From assembly GCA_019422065.1 (NCBI GenBank), contig JAHZEA010000006.1:89380-131278 (forward strand): a stretch of DNA of 41,899 bases. The letters run 5' to 3'. The translations under genes were made by a program, and so were the position numbers. Positions within the stretch are counted from its first letter, which is position 1. Each line of letters begins with the position of its first letter. Origin of the DNA: Lachnospiraceae bacterium (GTDB lineage Bacteria; Bacillota; Clostridia; Lachnospirales; Anaerotignaceae). Under the pieces are notes generated by a model. The model was not told where the DNA came from. It made no database searches and saw only the letters and a program-made list of their open reading frames with translations. This document shows, one piece after another, positions 32,544-40,162 of this stretch.

Positions 32544-33956
32544 ATGTCATTGCTGGATGTGTTGGTAATTATATTGGTATTCGGCCTTACTGCTTATGTA
32601 GGCTACCGTTCGTCTAAAAATGTAAAAAATATTGACGACTTTACTTTGGCTGGTTCGCGTTTAGGTAAAATCCAAGCCGGTTTCAGCATGGCGGCAACGG
32701 AATTTGGCGGAAGCAGCCTTATAGGCACAATGGCTTTCTGTTACGGTGTTGGTCTTTCAGGTGCATGGTGGAGCTGGTCTGCTGTTCCGGCTCTTGTTAT
32801 GCTGGGTGTGTTTTTTGCCGGAAGAATTAAGCTTCCCGGGATGGTTACTATAACAGAGTTTTTTGAAAGAAGATACGACAAAAAAACAAGGACATTTTCA
32901 ACCATTTTGCATTTAATTGAAACATCTTTACAGATTTCAACACAGTTTCTTGTAGGTGCTACTGCCTTACATGGTATATTAGGCATACCTAAAGTGTTAT
33001 CTATTATTTTAACTATTGTTTTTGTTATGCTTTATACTGTTGGCGGCGGTTTAATTGCAGTTGTTAATACAGATATACTGCAATTTGTGGTTGTTGTAAT
33101 TTCGGCTTTAGTTGCGGCACCTATTGCTGTTTATTCAGCTGGTGGTTTTTCTAATATGCAGAGCATTCTTCCGCCTGAATTTTTTACTTTTAATCAAGTG
33201 GATATAGCTACTATTGTTTCATGGTGTCTTTTCAGCTCTTTTGTGTATGCAACAAACCAGCATTATATTCAAAGGCTTTTGGCATCAAAAGACAAGAGTA
33301 CAGCAAGATTTTCGTTTGTATTTACAGGTGTCTGCTATATTTTCTATGGTTTGCTTATAGCTGTTATTGGTGTGTGCATTGCTGCTTTGATACCTGGTTT
33401 AAGTGACGCAAATATGGGTTACGCTATGCTTATTAAAAATTATATGCCTGCCGGAATAAGAGGTGTTATACTTGGAGGACTCTTTGCGGCTTCTATGTCA
33501 ACGGCAGACTCTATTTTGCTTTCAGCTTCTACACTTTTTGTAAACGATTTATATATTCCTTTTAAAAATAAAAGAGCACAAAAGGTAAATGAACTTAAAG
33601 TTATTAAAATTACAACCGTTGTGGTTTCTGTTTTAGCCGGAATTATAAGTATTTTTTCCGAAAATATAATATCATTAATGTATCTTAGTGGTTTGTTTTA
33701 TTCAACGGCTGTGTTCTTTCCGCTTATTATCGGTCTTTACTGTAAAAGAATTAATGCACAAGGCGCATTTGCGGCTATTGCATCAACAGTTGTGATAGGT
33801 ATTTTTTCTGAATTATTCCTCGCAGGCAAGGCACCGGGAATATTGGGTATTCCATCAAACATTATGGCATGTTCATGTGGTTTTATAATTTTAGTCGTAG
33901 TTTCGCTTTTAACAAAAGCACCTGATAAAGAGAAAACTGAATTTTTAAAAGGTTAA
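32544..33956 (+). CDS. Sodium:solute symporter (SSS) family transporter
   Basis: 470 residues with about thirteen membrane segments. SSS features: DDFTLAGSRLGKIQAGFSMAATEFGGSSLIGTMAFCYGVGLSGAWWSW, GMVTITEFFERRYDKKTRT, and the GGLFAASMSTADSILLSASTLFVND region near residue 315 that forms part of the Na+ site in this family. The substrate (amino acid, organic acid, pantothenate) is not assignable. GGGAGAG precedes ATG 32544. It is the third gene of the PLP enzyme operon; having both an MFS and a Na+ symporter suggests separate uptake and release steps. Confidence 0.92.
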   Translation: MSLLDVLVIILVFGLTAYVGYRSSKNVKNIDDFTLAGSRLGKIQAGFSMAATEFGGSSLIGTMAFCYGVGLSGAWWSWSAVPALVMLGVFFAGRIKLPGMVTITEFFERRYDKKTRTFSTILHLIETSLQISTQFLVGATALHGILGIPKVLSIILTIVFVMLYTVGGGLIAVVNTDILQFVVVVISALVAAPIAVYSAGGFSNMQSILPPEFFTFNQVDIATIVSWCLFSSFVYATNQHYIQRLLASKDKSTARFSFVFTGVCYIFYGLLIAVIGVCIAALIPGLSDANMGYAMLIKNYMPAGIRGVILGGLFAASMSTADSILLSASTLFVNDLYIPFKNKRAQKVNELKVIKITTVVVSVLAGIISIFSENIISLMYLSGLFYSTAVFFPLIIGLYCKRINAQGAFAAIASTVVIGIFSELFLAGKAPGILGIPSNIMACSCGFIILVVVSLLTKAPDKEKTEFLKG

Positions 33957-33987
33957 ATTTTATTATAATTTGCATATTATTCACTGC

Positions 33988-34022
33988 AAAAAGCAGACAC
34001 ATAATTTATGTGCCTGCTTTTT
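33988..34022. terminator. Bidirectional terminator
   Basis: AAAAAGCAGACACAT pairs with ATGTGCCTGCTTTTT (one mismatch). It lies between the symporter (plus) and the convergent TSUP gene (minus). Confidence 0.8.
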
Positions 34023-34058
34023 ATGTTTAAATATTAAATTTTAGGTAGCAAAAAATGC

Positions 34059-34817
34059 TTACATTATAAATACTTTTATAAATAAAATAACAAGTATTAT
34101 TATAAACATAGGCCGTATAAAGCGTGAGCCTTTTTTAATAGCCATTTTAGAACCTAAAATATTGCCTGCTATGCCAAAAATAGCCGCCGGAAGGCCTATA
34201 TGCCACAGAATTTGGCCGCTTATGGCAAATGTAACAAATGCGGCTATATTTGAGGCAAGGTTAACTACTTTTGCATTTCCTGAAGCAGTTAAAAGGTCAA
34301 ATCCGCTGAATATTGTAAAGCATAAAATAAGGAATGTGCCTGTTCCCGGTCCAAAAAATCCATCGTAACAGCCAAGAATAAGGCCAATTATTATGCATGA
34401 TATAATTAAGCGCTTTTGGGATATGCTGTCTGTTCTGTCTACACTGCCGAAATCTTTTTTAAATATAATAAATAAAGCAACTACAGGCAGTGTAATCATA
34501 AGTATAAACCTTAAAGCATTATCTGAGGCTATCATATTAAGCATAGCGCCTACCCATGAGCCAAAAAGGGCGGCAGCGGCAGAAACAAGAGCGGCTTTAA
34601 TATGTATTTTTCCGCTTTTGAAAAAAGTCCAGGCCGAAAACATAGTACCAAACATAGATGAGCATTTATTTGTTCCTGTTGCTATATGCGGCGGTATGCC
34701 TGCTGCCATGTAAGCCGGAAGGGATATAAGCCCGCCTCCGCCTGCTGCAGAGTCTATAAAACCCGCCACAAAAACAAGAGGGCATACAACTAGTAAAATG
34801 TTAAAAGTTTCGTTCAT
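34059..34817 (-). CDS. TSUP (TauE/SafE/YfcA) family membrane exporter
   Basis: 252 residues with eight predicted membrane segments. FVAGFIDSAAGGGGLISLPAYMAAGIPPHIATGTNKCSS is the first TSUP repeat, and GCYDGFFGPGTGTFLIL...ASGNAKVVNLASN is the second. Members move sulfite, sulfoacetate or other organosulfur anions. GGAGG precedes the ATG at 34817. It is monocistronic. The substrate is unknown; a link to sulfur chemistry of the neighbouring PLP enzyme is possible but unproven. Confidence 0.92.
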   Translation of the reverse strand: MNETFNILLVVCPLVFVAGFIDSAAGGGGLISLPAYMAAGIPPHIATGTNKCSSMFGTMFSAWTFFKSGKIHIKAALVSAAAALFGSWVGAMLNMIASDNALRFILMITLPVVALFIIFKKDFGSVDRTDSISQKRLIISCIIIGLILGCYDGFFGPGTGTFLILCFTIFSGFDLLTASGNAKVVNLASNIAAFVTFAISGQILWHIGLPAAIFGIAGNILGSKMAIKKGSRFIRPMFIIILVILFIKVFIM

Positions 34818-34855
34818 TTGAATTTCCTCCGATGAAAAAATGTATTGACTTTGGC

Positions 34856-34884
34856 ATTATACATTAAATTTTGATTATAATCAA
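34856..34884 (-). promoter_or_regulatory. Promoter of the TSUP gene with overlapping palindrome
   Basis: On the minus strand, TTGATT (34884-34879), a 17-bp spacer, and TATAAT (34861-34856). TTGATTATAATCAA (34871-34884) is a perfect 14-bp palindrome covering the -35 box, so it could be a repressor operator. Confidence 0.6.
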
Positions 34885-34941
34885 CAGCTTTTAAATACGA
34901 TGTTAAAAACATAAAAAATACATTTTAATATATAAATGTAC

Positions 34942-34970
34942 TTGAAACATAGTTATAATTACTATATAAT
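34942..34970 (+). promoter_or_regulatory. Promoter of the DUF1836 gene
   Basis: TTGAAA at 34942-34947, a 17-bp spacer, and TATAAT at 34965-34970. Confidence 0.7.
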
Positions 34971-35010
34971 GTTATAAATTCAATCTTAATAATCAATGGA
35001 GTTGATTAAT

Positions 35011-35580
35011 TTGGAAATAGACTTTAACGAATTCAGACAAAAAGACCAACGCTCTATTATAGAGCTTAGCGATATACCTAATATCGACCTTTATATGGAC
35101 CAAGTTACAACTTTTATGGAAACAAAGCTGAGCGGGTACAAAAGAAACGAAAAGGATAAAATACTTACTAAAACAATGATTAATAACTATGCTAAAGCAA
35201 GGCTTTTTCCACCGCCGGTTAAAAAGAAATATACAAAAAACCATGTAATGATGCTTATTATAATTTATCATCTTAAAAACATGCTCTCAATTAATGATAT
35301 AGGCCGGCTTATAGCGCCTGTTACAAAAGCATTAAATGAGGACCCTAACAGCAATATACTTTCTGAGCTTTACAGCAGTTTTGTGCTTATGCAGAAAGAA
35401 GCATATGAGCTTATAGGTAAAAAGCAGTCTTTCGACGAGAATTTCTTTAATAAAATAGAAGTAAGCGAAATAATAAAAAAACAAAGCGAATTTACAGCTA
35501 TATTATATGTTTTGGGATTTTCTATTTTTTCTAACCTTGAAAAACGCCTGTCTGAAAAAATAATAGACGGTATGTTTTGA
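35011..35580 (+). CDS. DUF1836 domain protein, putative MerR-like regulator
   Basis: About 189 residues. The conserved core is ELSDIPNIDLYMDQVTTFMETKLSG, LTKTMINNYAKARLFPPPVKKKYTKNHVMMLIIIYHLK, then LSINDIGRLIAPV. The NNYxKxxLxPPPxKKxYxxxH pattern resembles the helix-turn-helix and wing of MerR-type DNA-binding domains, so a regulatory role is plausible but unproven. I prefer TTG 35011 because GGAG (34998-35001) is 9 nt upstream. An ATG at 34996 overlaps that box and lacks one of its own, but it would add only five residues. Confidence 0.85.
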   Translation: MEIDFNEFRQKDQRSIIELSDIPNIDLYMDQVTTFMETKLSGYKRNEKDKILTKTMINNYAKARLFPPPVKKKYTKNHVMMLIIIYHLKNMLSINDIGRLIAPVTKALNEDPNSNILSELYSSFVLMQKEAYELIGKKQSFDENFFNKIEVSEIIKKQSEFTAILYVLGFSIFSNLEKRLSEKIIDGMF

Positions 35581-35596
35581 TTTTTTGGTAATTTAA

Positions 35597-35626
35597 TTGA
35601 AATACTGCCTCCAAATGTGTTAAAAT
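35597..35626 (+). promoter_or_regulatory. Candidate promoter of the DJ-1/PfpI gene
   Basis: TTGAAA at 35597-35602, an 18-bp spacer, and TAAAAT at 35621-35626. Confidence 0.5.
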
Positions 35627-35694
35627 AAATTAACGGCTGAATTGGTTTTTATTGCCTTAATAATCAGCTGATATAATGTGAGGAGGAGTTTATT

Positions 35695-36273
35695 ATGGTT
35701 AAGAAAATTTTAATGCTTTGCGGTGATTATACCGAGGATTATGAAACAATGGTTCCATTTCAGGCTCTCTCAATGTTGGGTTATCAGGTAGATGCTGTAT
35801 GCCCTGACAAAAAAGCAGGCGATACTGTAGCTACTGCTGTTCACGACTTTTTAGGAAAACAGACATATACTGAGCTTACAGGTCATAATTTTGCTCTTAC
35901 AGCTGATTTTGATGCTGTTAAAACATCGGATTATGTTGGTCTTTTTATTACAGGCGGACGTGCTCCGGAGTACATAAGGCTTAACCCAAGAGTAATTGAA
36001 ATAGTTAAAGAATTCTTTGCAGACAATAAACCTGTTGCGGCTATATGCCATGGCCCACAGATTCTTACAGCAGCTGGTGTGCTTAAAGGTTATAAAGCAA
36101 CTGCTTACCCTGCAGTAGGCCCTGATGTTACACTTGCAGGCGGTGAATATGTAGAAGTTCCTGTTGACCAAGCTGTTGTTGATAAGAACCTTGTTACAGC
36201 TCCTGCTTGGCCGGCTGATACAGCAATCTGCCGTGAGTTTGCTAAATTATTAGGCGCTAAAATTGAAATTTGA
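35695..36273 (+). CDS. DJ-1/PfpI family protein
   Basis: Glutamine-amidotransferase-like fold, 192 residues. The nucleophile elbow AAICHGPQIL holds Cys118 with adjacent His119, and an acidic residue sits in the N-terminal EDYE (near residue 16). Relatives act as deglycases, glyoxalases, chaperones or intracellular peptidases; the sequence does not tell which. AGGAGGAG precedes ATG 35695. It is monocistronic with its own terminator. Confidence 0.92.
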   Translation: MVKKILMLCGDYTEDYETMVPFQALSMLGYQVDAVCPDKKAGDTVATAVHDFLGKQTYTELTGHNFALTADFDAVKTSDYVGLFITGGRAPEYIRLNPRVIEIVKEFFADNKPVAAICHGPQILTAAGVLKGYKATAYPAVGPDVTLAGGEYVEVPVDQAVVDKNLVTAPAWPADTAICREFAKLLGAKIEI

Positions 36274-36292
36274 TAACTAAATATAATTTTAT

Positions 36293-36326
36293 AAAAAAAG
36301 CCAAAACTTATGTTTTGGCTTTTTTG
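36293..36326 (+). terminator. Terminator of the DJ-1/PfpI gene
   Basis: AAAAAAGCCAAAAC and GTTTTGGCTTTTTT form a perfect 14-bp stem with a 4-nt loop. Confidence 0.85.
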
Positions 36327-36430
36327 TGTGCTTAAATATTATATACTTATTCTTTGATATAAATTCCGGTTACTTATTTATGTATACAAACAGACTGTTA
36401 AACATAAATTGTATATCGGAGGTGGATTTA

Positions 36431-36901
36431 ATGGTAATTCATTTAAGAAAATTGGTTGTGTGTATTGCTTTACCGCTTATTGTTGGCTGGATTTCATCTT
36501 TAATTACACAGGGCAGCATGGAAGTATTTGAAACAATTAACAAGCCATACCTTTCACCGCCGGGCTGGGTTTTTCCTGTTGTTTGGACAATTCTTTATAT
36601 ACTCATGGGTATAGCCTCGTACATTGTACTTACATCCGGCCAAAGTCAACATAAAATTAAAACGGCACTTGCGGTATATTTAATTCAGCTTGTTTTTAAT
36701 TTTGTATGGCCTATTATTTTTTTTAACGCTCAAAAATATCTTTTGGCATTTGTATGGCTTATAATATTGTGGGTACTTATTTTAATAACAACTGTTTTGT
36801 TTGGAAATATTTCAAAAACAGCAGGAAAGCTTATGATTCCGTACTTATTGTGGGTAACTTTTGCCGGATACCTGAACTATTCCATTTATATGTTAAACTA
36901 A
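36431..36901 (+). CDS. TspO/MBR family membrane protein
   Basis: 156 residues with five membrane segments, the normal TspO size. Signature residues: NKPYLSPPGWVFPVVWTILYILMGIASY, NFVWPIIFF, and YLLWVTFAGYLNYSIYMLN, including the aromatic pocket that binds porphyrins in known TspO proteins. GGAGGTGG lies just before ATG 36431; a longer in-frame reading from 36326 starts inside the upstream terminator region and is unlikely. Confidence 0.93.
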   Translation: MVIHLRKLVVCIALPLIVGWISSLITQGSMEVFETINKPYLSPPGWVFPVVWTILYILMGIASYIVLTSGQSQHKIKTALAVYLIQLVFNFVWPIIFFNAQKYLLAFVWLIILWVLILITTVLFGNISKTAGKLMIPYLLWVTFAGYLNYSIYMLN

Positions 36902-36906
36902 ACAAA

Positions 36907-36949
36907 AAATAAGGCTAAGCTGCAAAAAAAGTTTAGCCTTATTTTTTTG
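36907..36949 (+). terminator. Terminator of tspO, probably bidirectional
   Basis: AAATAAGGCTAA pairs with TTTAGCCTTATTT, with an A-rich loop, followed by TTTT. It lies between tspO and the convergent minus-strand gene. Confidence 0.8.
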
Positions 36950-36966
36950 TTTGTTATGATATATTA

Positions 36967-37347
36967 TTATAAAAACTGCCTTATGTCTTTTGAAAGGTTT
37001 TCTTCAAGTATTATAAGGTTTTTGGCAATATCTTTTGCCTTTTCATTTGCGTTTTTGTATTGATTAAGATATTTGCTTAGTGATTTTACACCCATGTTGC
37101 ATCCGTCTGTAATTAAGTCTGCAATAGTTTGGTCTGATTCGTCAAAAGCCATTTTAACATTTGTTTTAAGCCAAGACATGCTTTTTGCCATAGGATTTGG
37201 CTCTTTACCCTCATCGTGATAAGAGTTTAAAAGTTCCTGAATTTCGTTTTCTAACTTTGAATGACTGTTTTTACAAACAATCAGTAAGTTTTTAAATACA
37301 CTATTGCTTACATAGTTTAATACCTCGTCAATAGCGTCAATACCCAT
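36967..37347 (-). CDS. Conserved helical protein of unknown function; N terminus extends past the first usable start
   Basis: From ATG 37347 the product is 126 residues, all-helical, with EGKEPNPMAKSMSWLKTNVKMAFDESDQTIADLITDGCNMGVKSLSKYLNQYK as its most conserved-looking part. The frame stays open upstream to about 37428 and reads VKIIEQDTVRLLRECDSGIK directly before M37347, which looks like genuine protein. I recall such an N terminus in Lachnospiraceae homologues. A good AAAAAGGAG box lies at 37420-37412, but no ATG, GTG or TTG is in frame after it; the ATG at 37411 is one base out of frame and would hit TAA two codons later. A single-base error or mutation near 37408 or a non-standard start would explain this. 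Confidence 0.75.
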   Translation of the reverse strand: MGIDAIDEVLNYVSNSVFKNLLIVCKNSHSKLENEIQELLNSYHDEGKEPNPMAKSMSWLKTNVKMAFDESDQTIADLITDGCNMGVKSLSKYLNQYKNANEKAKDIAKNLIILEENLSKDIRQFL

Positions 37348-37498
37348 TTTAATGCCTGAATCACATTCTCTGAGAAGTCTTACTGTGTCCTGCTCTATTA
37401 TTTTAACGCATCTCCTTTTTAGTTTGTTTTAGGTATTATCTGCTTTTTGAATTTAAAGTATGTGCTTTTTAAAATAAAACATAAAGTGAAGTATTAAA

Positions 37499-38407
37499 TT
37501 AATTTTGATGACTGGTTTCGTTTTTTAAAAGCTCTTTTTTTAATGCCTCAATAAATTTTTTGCCGGCATTTGAAAACACTTGATTTTTTTTCCAAACAAA
37601 ATTAAGGTTGCTTTTAAGGGCAGGGTTTAAAGGTTTAAAGCATAAAGGACTGTTTCCTGTTGTGTTTATCAGTTTATCAAGGCATAACGCATAGCCAAAC
37701 CCTTGAGAAACAAGAACTGAGGCATTGTAAATTAAGTTATATGTAGCAACAATGTTAAAAATATTGAAATCACATCCGCACCAGCCTGAAAGCTCGTTTT
37801 GCACAAAAGACTGACGCGAAACAATTAAAGGCAAGTCTTTTAAATCTTCAGGAGTTATACAGTTTTTAACGGAAAGAGGGCTGTTTTTTGGCATAAGCAG
37901 TCCCCATGTATCAAAAACCGGCAGACGAATATAATTGTATTTTTCTATATCGGCAGGCTCTATTAATATTCCAAAATCAAGAAGACCGTTATCAAGCCTT
38001 TCTGTTACATCATCAGCATTACCGCTGAATAAATGGTAGCGTATATGAGGGTATTTGTCCTGAATACTTTTAGCGGTTTTTGCAATAATACTTACAGCGT
38101 CGGTTTCGCCGCTTCCTATGTATATGTCACCGCTTATTATTTCTTCCGGCTGTGAAAGCTCAAATTTTGTTTTTTCAGTTAAAGCCAAAATTTCCTCAGC
38201 TCTTTTGCGTAAAATTAAGCCTTCGTTAGTTAGTGTAACTTTTTTGTTCCTTCCGCCTCTGTTAAAAAGCTTAATACCCAGTTCATTTTCCAGCTCCATT
38301 ATTTGGCGTGAAAGTGTAGGCTGTGTAATATGCATTTCTTCAGCGGCTTTGGTTATGCTTTCTTCTTTTGCAACAGCTAAAAAATATTTTAAAACTCTTA
38401 TATCCAT
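37499..38407 (-). CDS. LysR-family transcriptional regulator
   Basis: 302 residues. The N-terminal winged helix-turn-helix reads MDIRVLKYFLAVAKEESITKAAEEMHITQPTLSRQIMELENELGIKLFNR. A linker helix and a periplasmic-binding-protein-like effector domain (about 90-295) follow. AAGGTGA lies 5 nt before the ATG at 38407; the GTG at 38416 belongs to that box. It diverges from the acetyltransferase-flavodoxin operon, and an inverted repeat sits between them, so it probably regulates that operon. Confidence 0.93.
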   Translation of the reverse strand: MDIRVLKYFLAVAKEESITKAAEEMHITQPTLSRQIMELENELGIKLFNRGGRNKKVTLTNEGLILRKRAEEILALTEKTKFELSQPEEIISGDIYIGSGETDAVSIIAKTAKSIQDKYPHIRYHLFSGNADDVTERLDNGLLDFGILIEPADIEKYNYIRLPVFDTWGLLMPKNSPLSVKNCITPEDLKDLPLIVSRQSFVQNELSGWCGCDFNIFNIVATYNLIYNASVLVSQGFGYALCLDKLINTTGNSPLCFKPLNPALKSNLNFVWKKNQVFSNAGKKFIEALKKELLKNETSHQN

Positions 38408-38436
38408 ATGGCTCACCTTATTTTCAGTTTAATTAA

Positions 38437-38503
38437 ATGCCTATAACGCATATTATATCATTTAATATAGGTATTTGCTATTTTATTTTACAAAGTTTAT
38501 AAT
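38437..38503 (+). promoter_or_regulatory. LysR-type control region and promoter of the acetyltransferase operon
   Basis: ATGCCTATA (38437-38445) and TATAGGTAT (38466-38474) form an inverted repeat (one mismatch). Inside it is a smaller ATAA-N6-TTAT element. The repeat ends directly at a promoter with TTGCTA (38475-38480), a 17-bp spacer, and TATAAT (38498-38503). This matches an activator site upstream of and abutting the -35 box. Confidence 0.6.
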
Positions 38504-38546
38504 TTAAACAGAATAATAATAGAGAATAGTTCAAAGGAGAATATAT

Positions 38547-39122
38547 ATGGATTTAAAAGAATTTTTAGACAGACTTAATAACGGTGAAACAGTTGAGGGT
38601 GGCTCGCCGATGCACCAGTTTATGCATAACGTCAGTCAAGAAGCTTTGCGTATTACTGCTGAATTAAACGGAGCATATCATTTGCCGGAAGAAGTAAGAA
38701 GGCTGTTTTCAGAATTAACAGGCAAAACTGTAGATGAGTCATTTGGCTTGTTTCCGCCGTTTTATTCGGACTGCGGAAAAAATATTACTGTGGGCAAAAA
38801 TGTATTTATTAATTCCGGCTGTCGTTTTCAAGACCAAGGCGGAATAACAATAGGCGATGGGGCGTTAATAGGACATAATGTAGTTTTAGCTACATTAAAC
38901 CATGACTTTTCGCCTAAAAAACGCAGTACTATGCATCCTGCACCTATTGTAATAGGTAAAAATGTATGGATAGGCGCCAACGCCACCGTTGTGCCGGGTG
39001 TAACAATAGGCGACGGAGCAATTATAGCCGCTGGAGCTGTTGTTACAAAGGATGTGCCTAAAAATGCCGTTGCCGCAGGTGTGCCGGCTAAAGTTATTAA
39101 ATATTTAGAGGAGGAGATATAA
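38547..39122 (+). CDS. Sugar O-acetyltransferase (maltose/galactoside acetyltransferase-like)
   Basis: 191 residues, left-handed beta-helix acetyltransferase. An N-terminal helical region is followed by hexapeptide repeats (ITVGKNVFINSGC, ITIGDGALIGHNV, IVIGKNVWIGANATVVPGVTIGDGAIIAAGAVVTKDVP). The catalytic His is in ATLNHDF. It uses acetyl-CoA on sugar-like acceptors; the acceptor is unknown. AAAGGAG precedes ATG 38547. Its stop overlaps the next start (TAATG). It is the first gene of the four-gene operon. Confidence 0.92.
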   Translation: MDLKEFLDRLNNGETVEGGSPMHQFMHNVSQEALRITAELNGAYHLPEEVRRLFSELTGKTVDESFGLFPPFYSDCGKNITVGKNVFINSGCRFQDQGGITIGDGALIGHNVVLATLNHDFSPKKRSTMHPAPIVIGKNVWIGANATVVPGVTIGDGAIIAAGAVVTKDVPKNAVAAGVPAKVIKYLEEEI

Positions 39123-39664
39123 TGGGTAAAAGGGTACTGGTTATTTCAACAAGTTTGAGAAAAAACTCTAATTCTGATATTTTGGCTAAAGAATTTGCTA
39201 GGGGTGCTGCCCAAAGCGGCAATGATGTTGAATTTGTTTCATTAAACAATAAAACAATAGCTTTCTGCAAAGGCTGTCTTGCTTGTCAAAAAACAAAAGA
39301 ATGTGTTATAAAAGATGATTCAAACGAAATAGTTGAAAAAATGGGTTTAGCTGATGTAATAGCATTTGCCACACCTATTTATTATTATGAAATGTCTGGT
39401 CAAATGAAAACATTGATAGATAGAAGCAATCCTTTGTTTACATCGGACTATAATTTTAGGGATATATACCTTATTGCAGCATGTGCCGATGACAGTGAAT
39501 CTGCTGTAGACGGTGCCACAAAAGGCCTTCAAGGCTGGATAGACTGCTTTGAAAAATGCTCTTTAAAGGGTGTTGTATTGGGAAAAGGTGCTGATGAAGC
39601 AGGTTCTGTAAAAGAAACTAAGGCCGTTTTAAAAGCTTATGAAATGGGGTTGAATGTTAAGTGA
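39122..39664 (+). CDS. Flavodoxin-fold NAD(P)H-dependent FMN reductase family protein
   Basis: 180 residues. The flavin-binding loop ISTSLRKNSNSD lies at the N terminus, a Cys-rich segment (CKGCLACQKTKEC) follows near residue 50, and ATPIYYYEMSGQMKTLIDR is typical of iron-sulfur-flavoprotein-like or quinone reductase relatives. Cys spacing is C-x2-C-x2-C-x5-C, so a cluster or disulfide is possible. The start overlaps the upstream stop by one base and the 3' end overlaps the next gene by 4 nt. Confidence 0.9.
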   Translation: MGKRVLVISTSLRKNSNSDILAKEFARGAAQSGNDVEFVSLNNKTIAFCKGCLACQKTKECVIKDDSNEIVEKMGLADVIAFATPIYYYEMSGQMKTLIDRSNPLFTSDYNFRDIYLIAACADDSESAVDGATKGLQGWIDCFEKCSLKGVVLGKGADEAGSVKETKAVLKAYEMGLNVK

Positions 39665-40161
39665 AAATAGGAAGGAAAAACGTATTTTTACTGTTTTTGC
39701 TTGCTTCTATTGTTCTTATGGGCTGTGGGTATAAAGACCCGCAAACATCCGTAAAAGAAACTAAGGACAATACAGAGCAAATCTCTGAAAACGAAGATAA
39801 TAAAGTAATTATTACTGTTGGTGATAAGGAGTTTAATGCTGTATTTTATAAAAACGAAACAACTGATGCGCTTATAGCAAAACTGCCTGTTACTGTAAGC
39901 ATGAAAGATTTAAACAGCAACGAAAAATATTATTATTTTGATGAGGCCTTTCCTAAAAACAGCCAAAAAGTTGAAAGTATAAATGCTGGCGATATTATGC
40001 TTTATGGTGACAGTTGTATGGTTTTGTTTTATAAAAGCTTTAGCACAAGCTACAGCTATACAAGAATAGGATACATAGAAAATATTGAAGGCCTTGAAAG
40101 CGCATTAGGCAATTCTGATATTGATGTTACATTTAAAATTGATGAAGGAGAAAATTTATAA
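39661..40161 (+). CDS. Cyclophilin-like-fold lipoprotein
   Basis: 166 residues. The signal peptide ends with lipobox VLMGC (Cys22). After a charged linker the domain VIITVGDKEFNAVFYKNETTDALIAKLPVTVSMKDL...YYYFDEAF...INAGDIMLYGDSCMVLFYKSFSTSYSYTRIGYI matches the bacterial cyclophilin-like family; real prolyl-isomerase activity is unlikely. The start is GTG 39661, overlapping the previous stop (GTGA). Role unknown; it is commonly seen with flavodoxin and hydrolase genes. Confidence 0.85.
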   Translation: MKIGRKNVFLLFLLASIVLMGCGYKDPQTSVKETKDNTEQISENEDNKVIITVGDKEFNAVFYKNETTDALIAKLPVTVSMKDLNSNEKYYYFDEAFPKNSQKVESINAGDIMLYGDSCMVLFYKSFSTSYSYTRIGYIENIEGLESALGNSDIDVTFKIDEGENL

Positions 40162-40162
40162 T

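Noticed and set aside
36326..36430. N-terminal extension of TspO
   Set aside because: It begins in the T-run of the upstream terminator; the GGAGGTGG box before ATG 36431 and normal TspO length decide the start.
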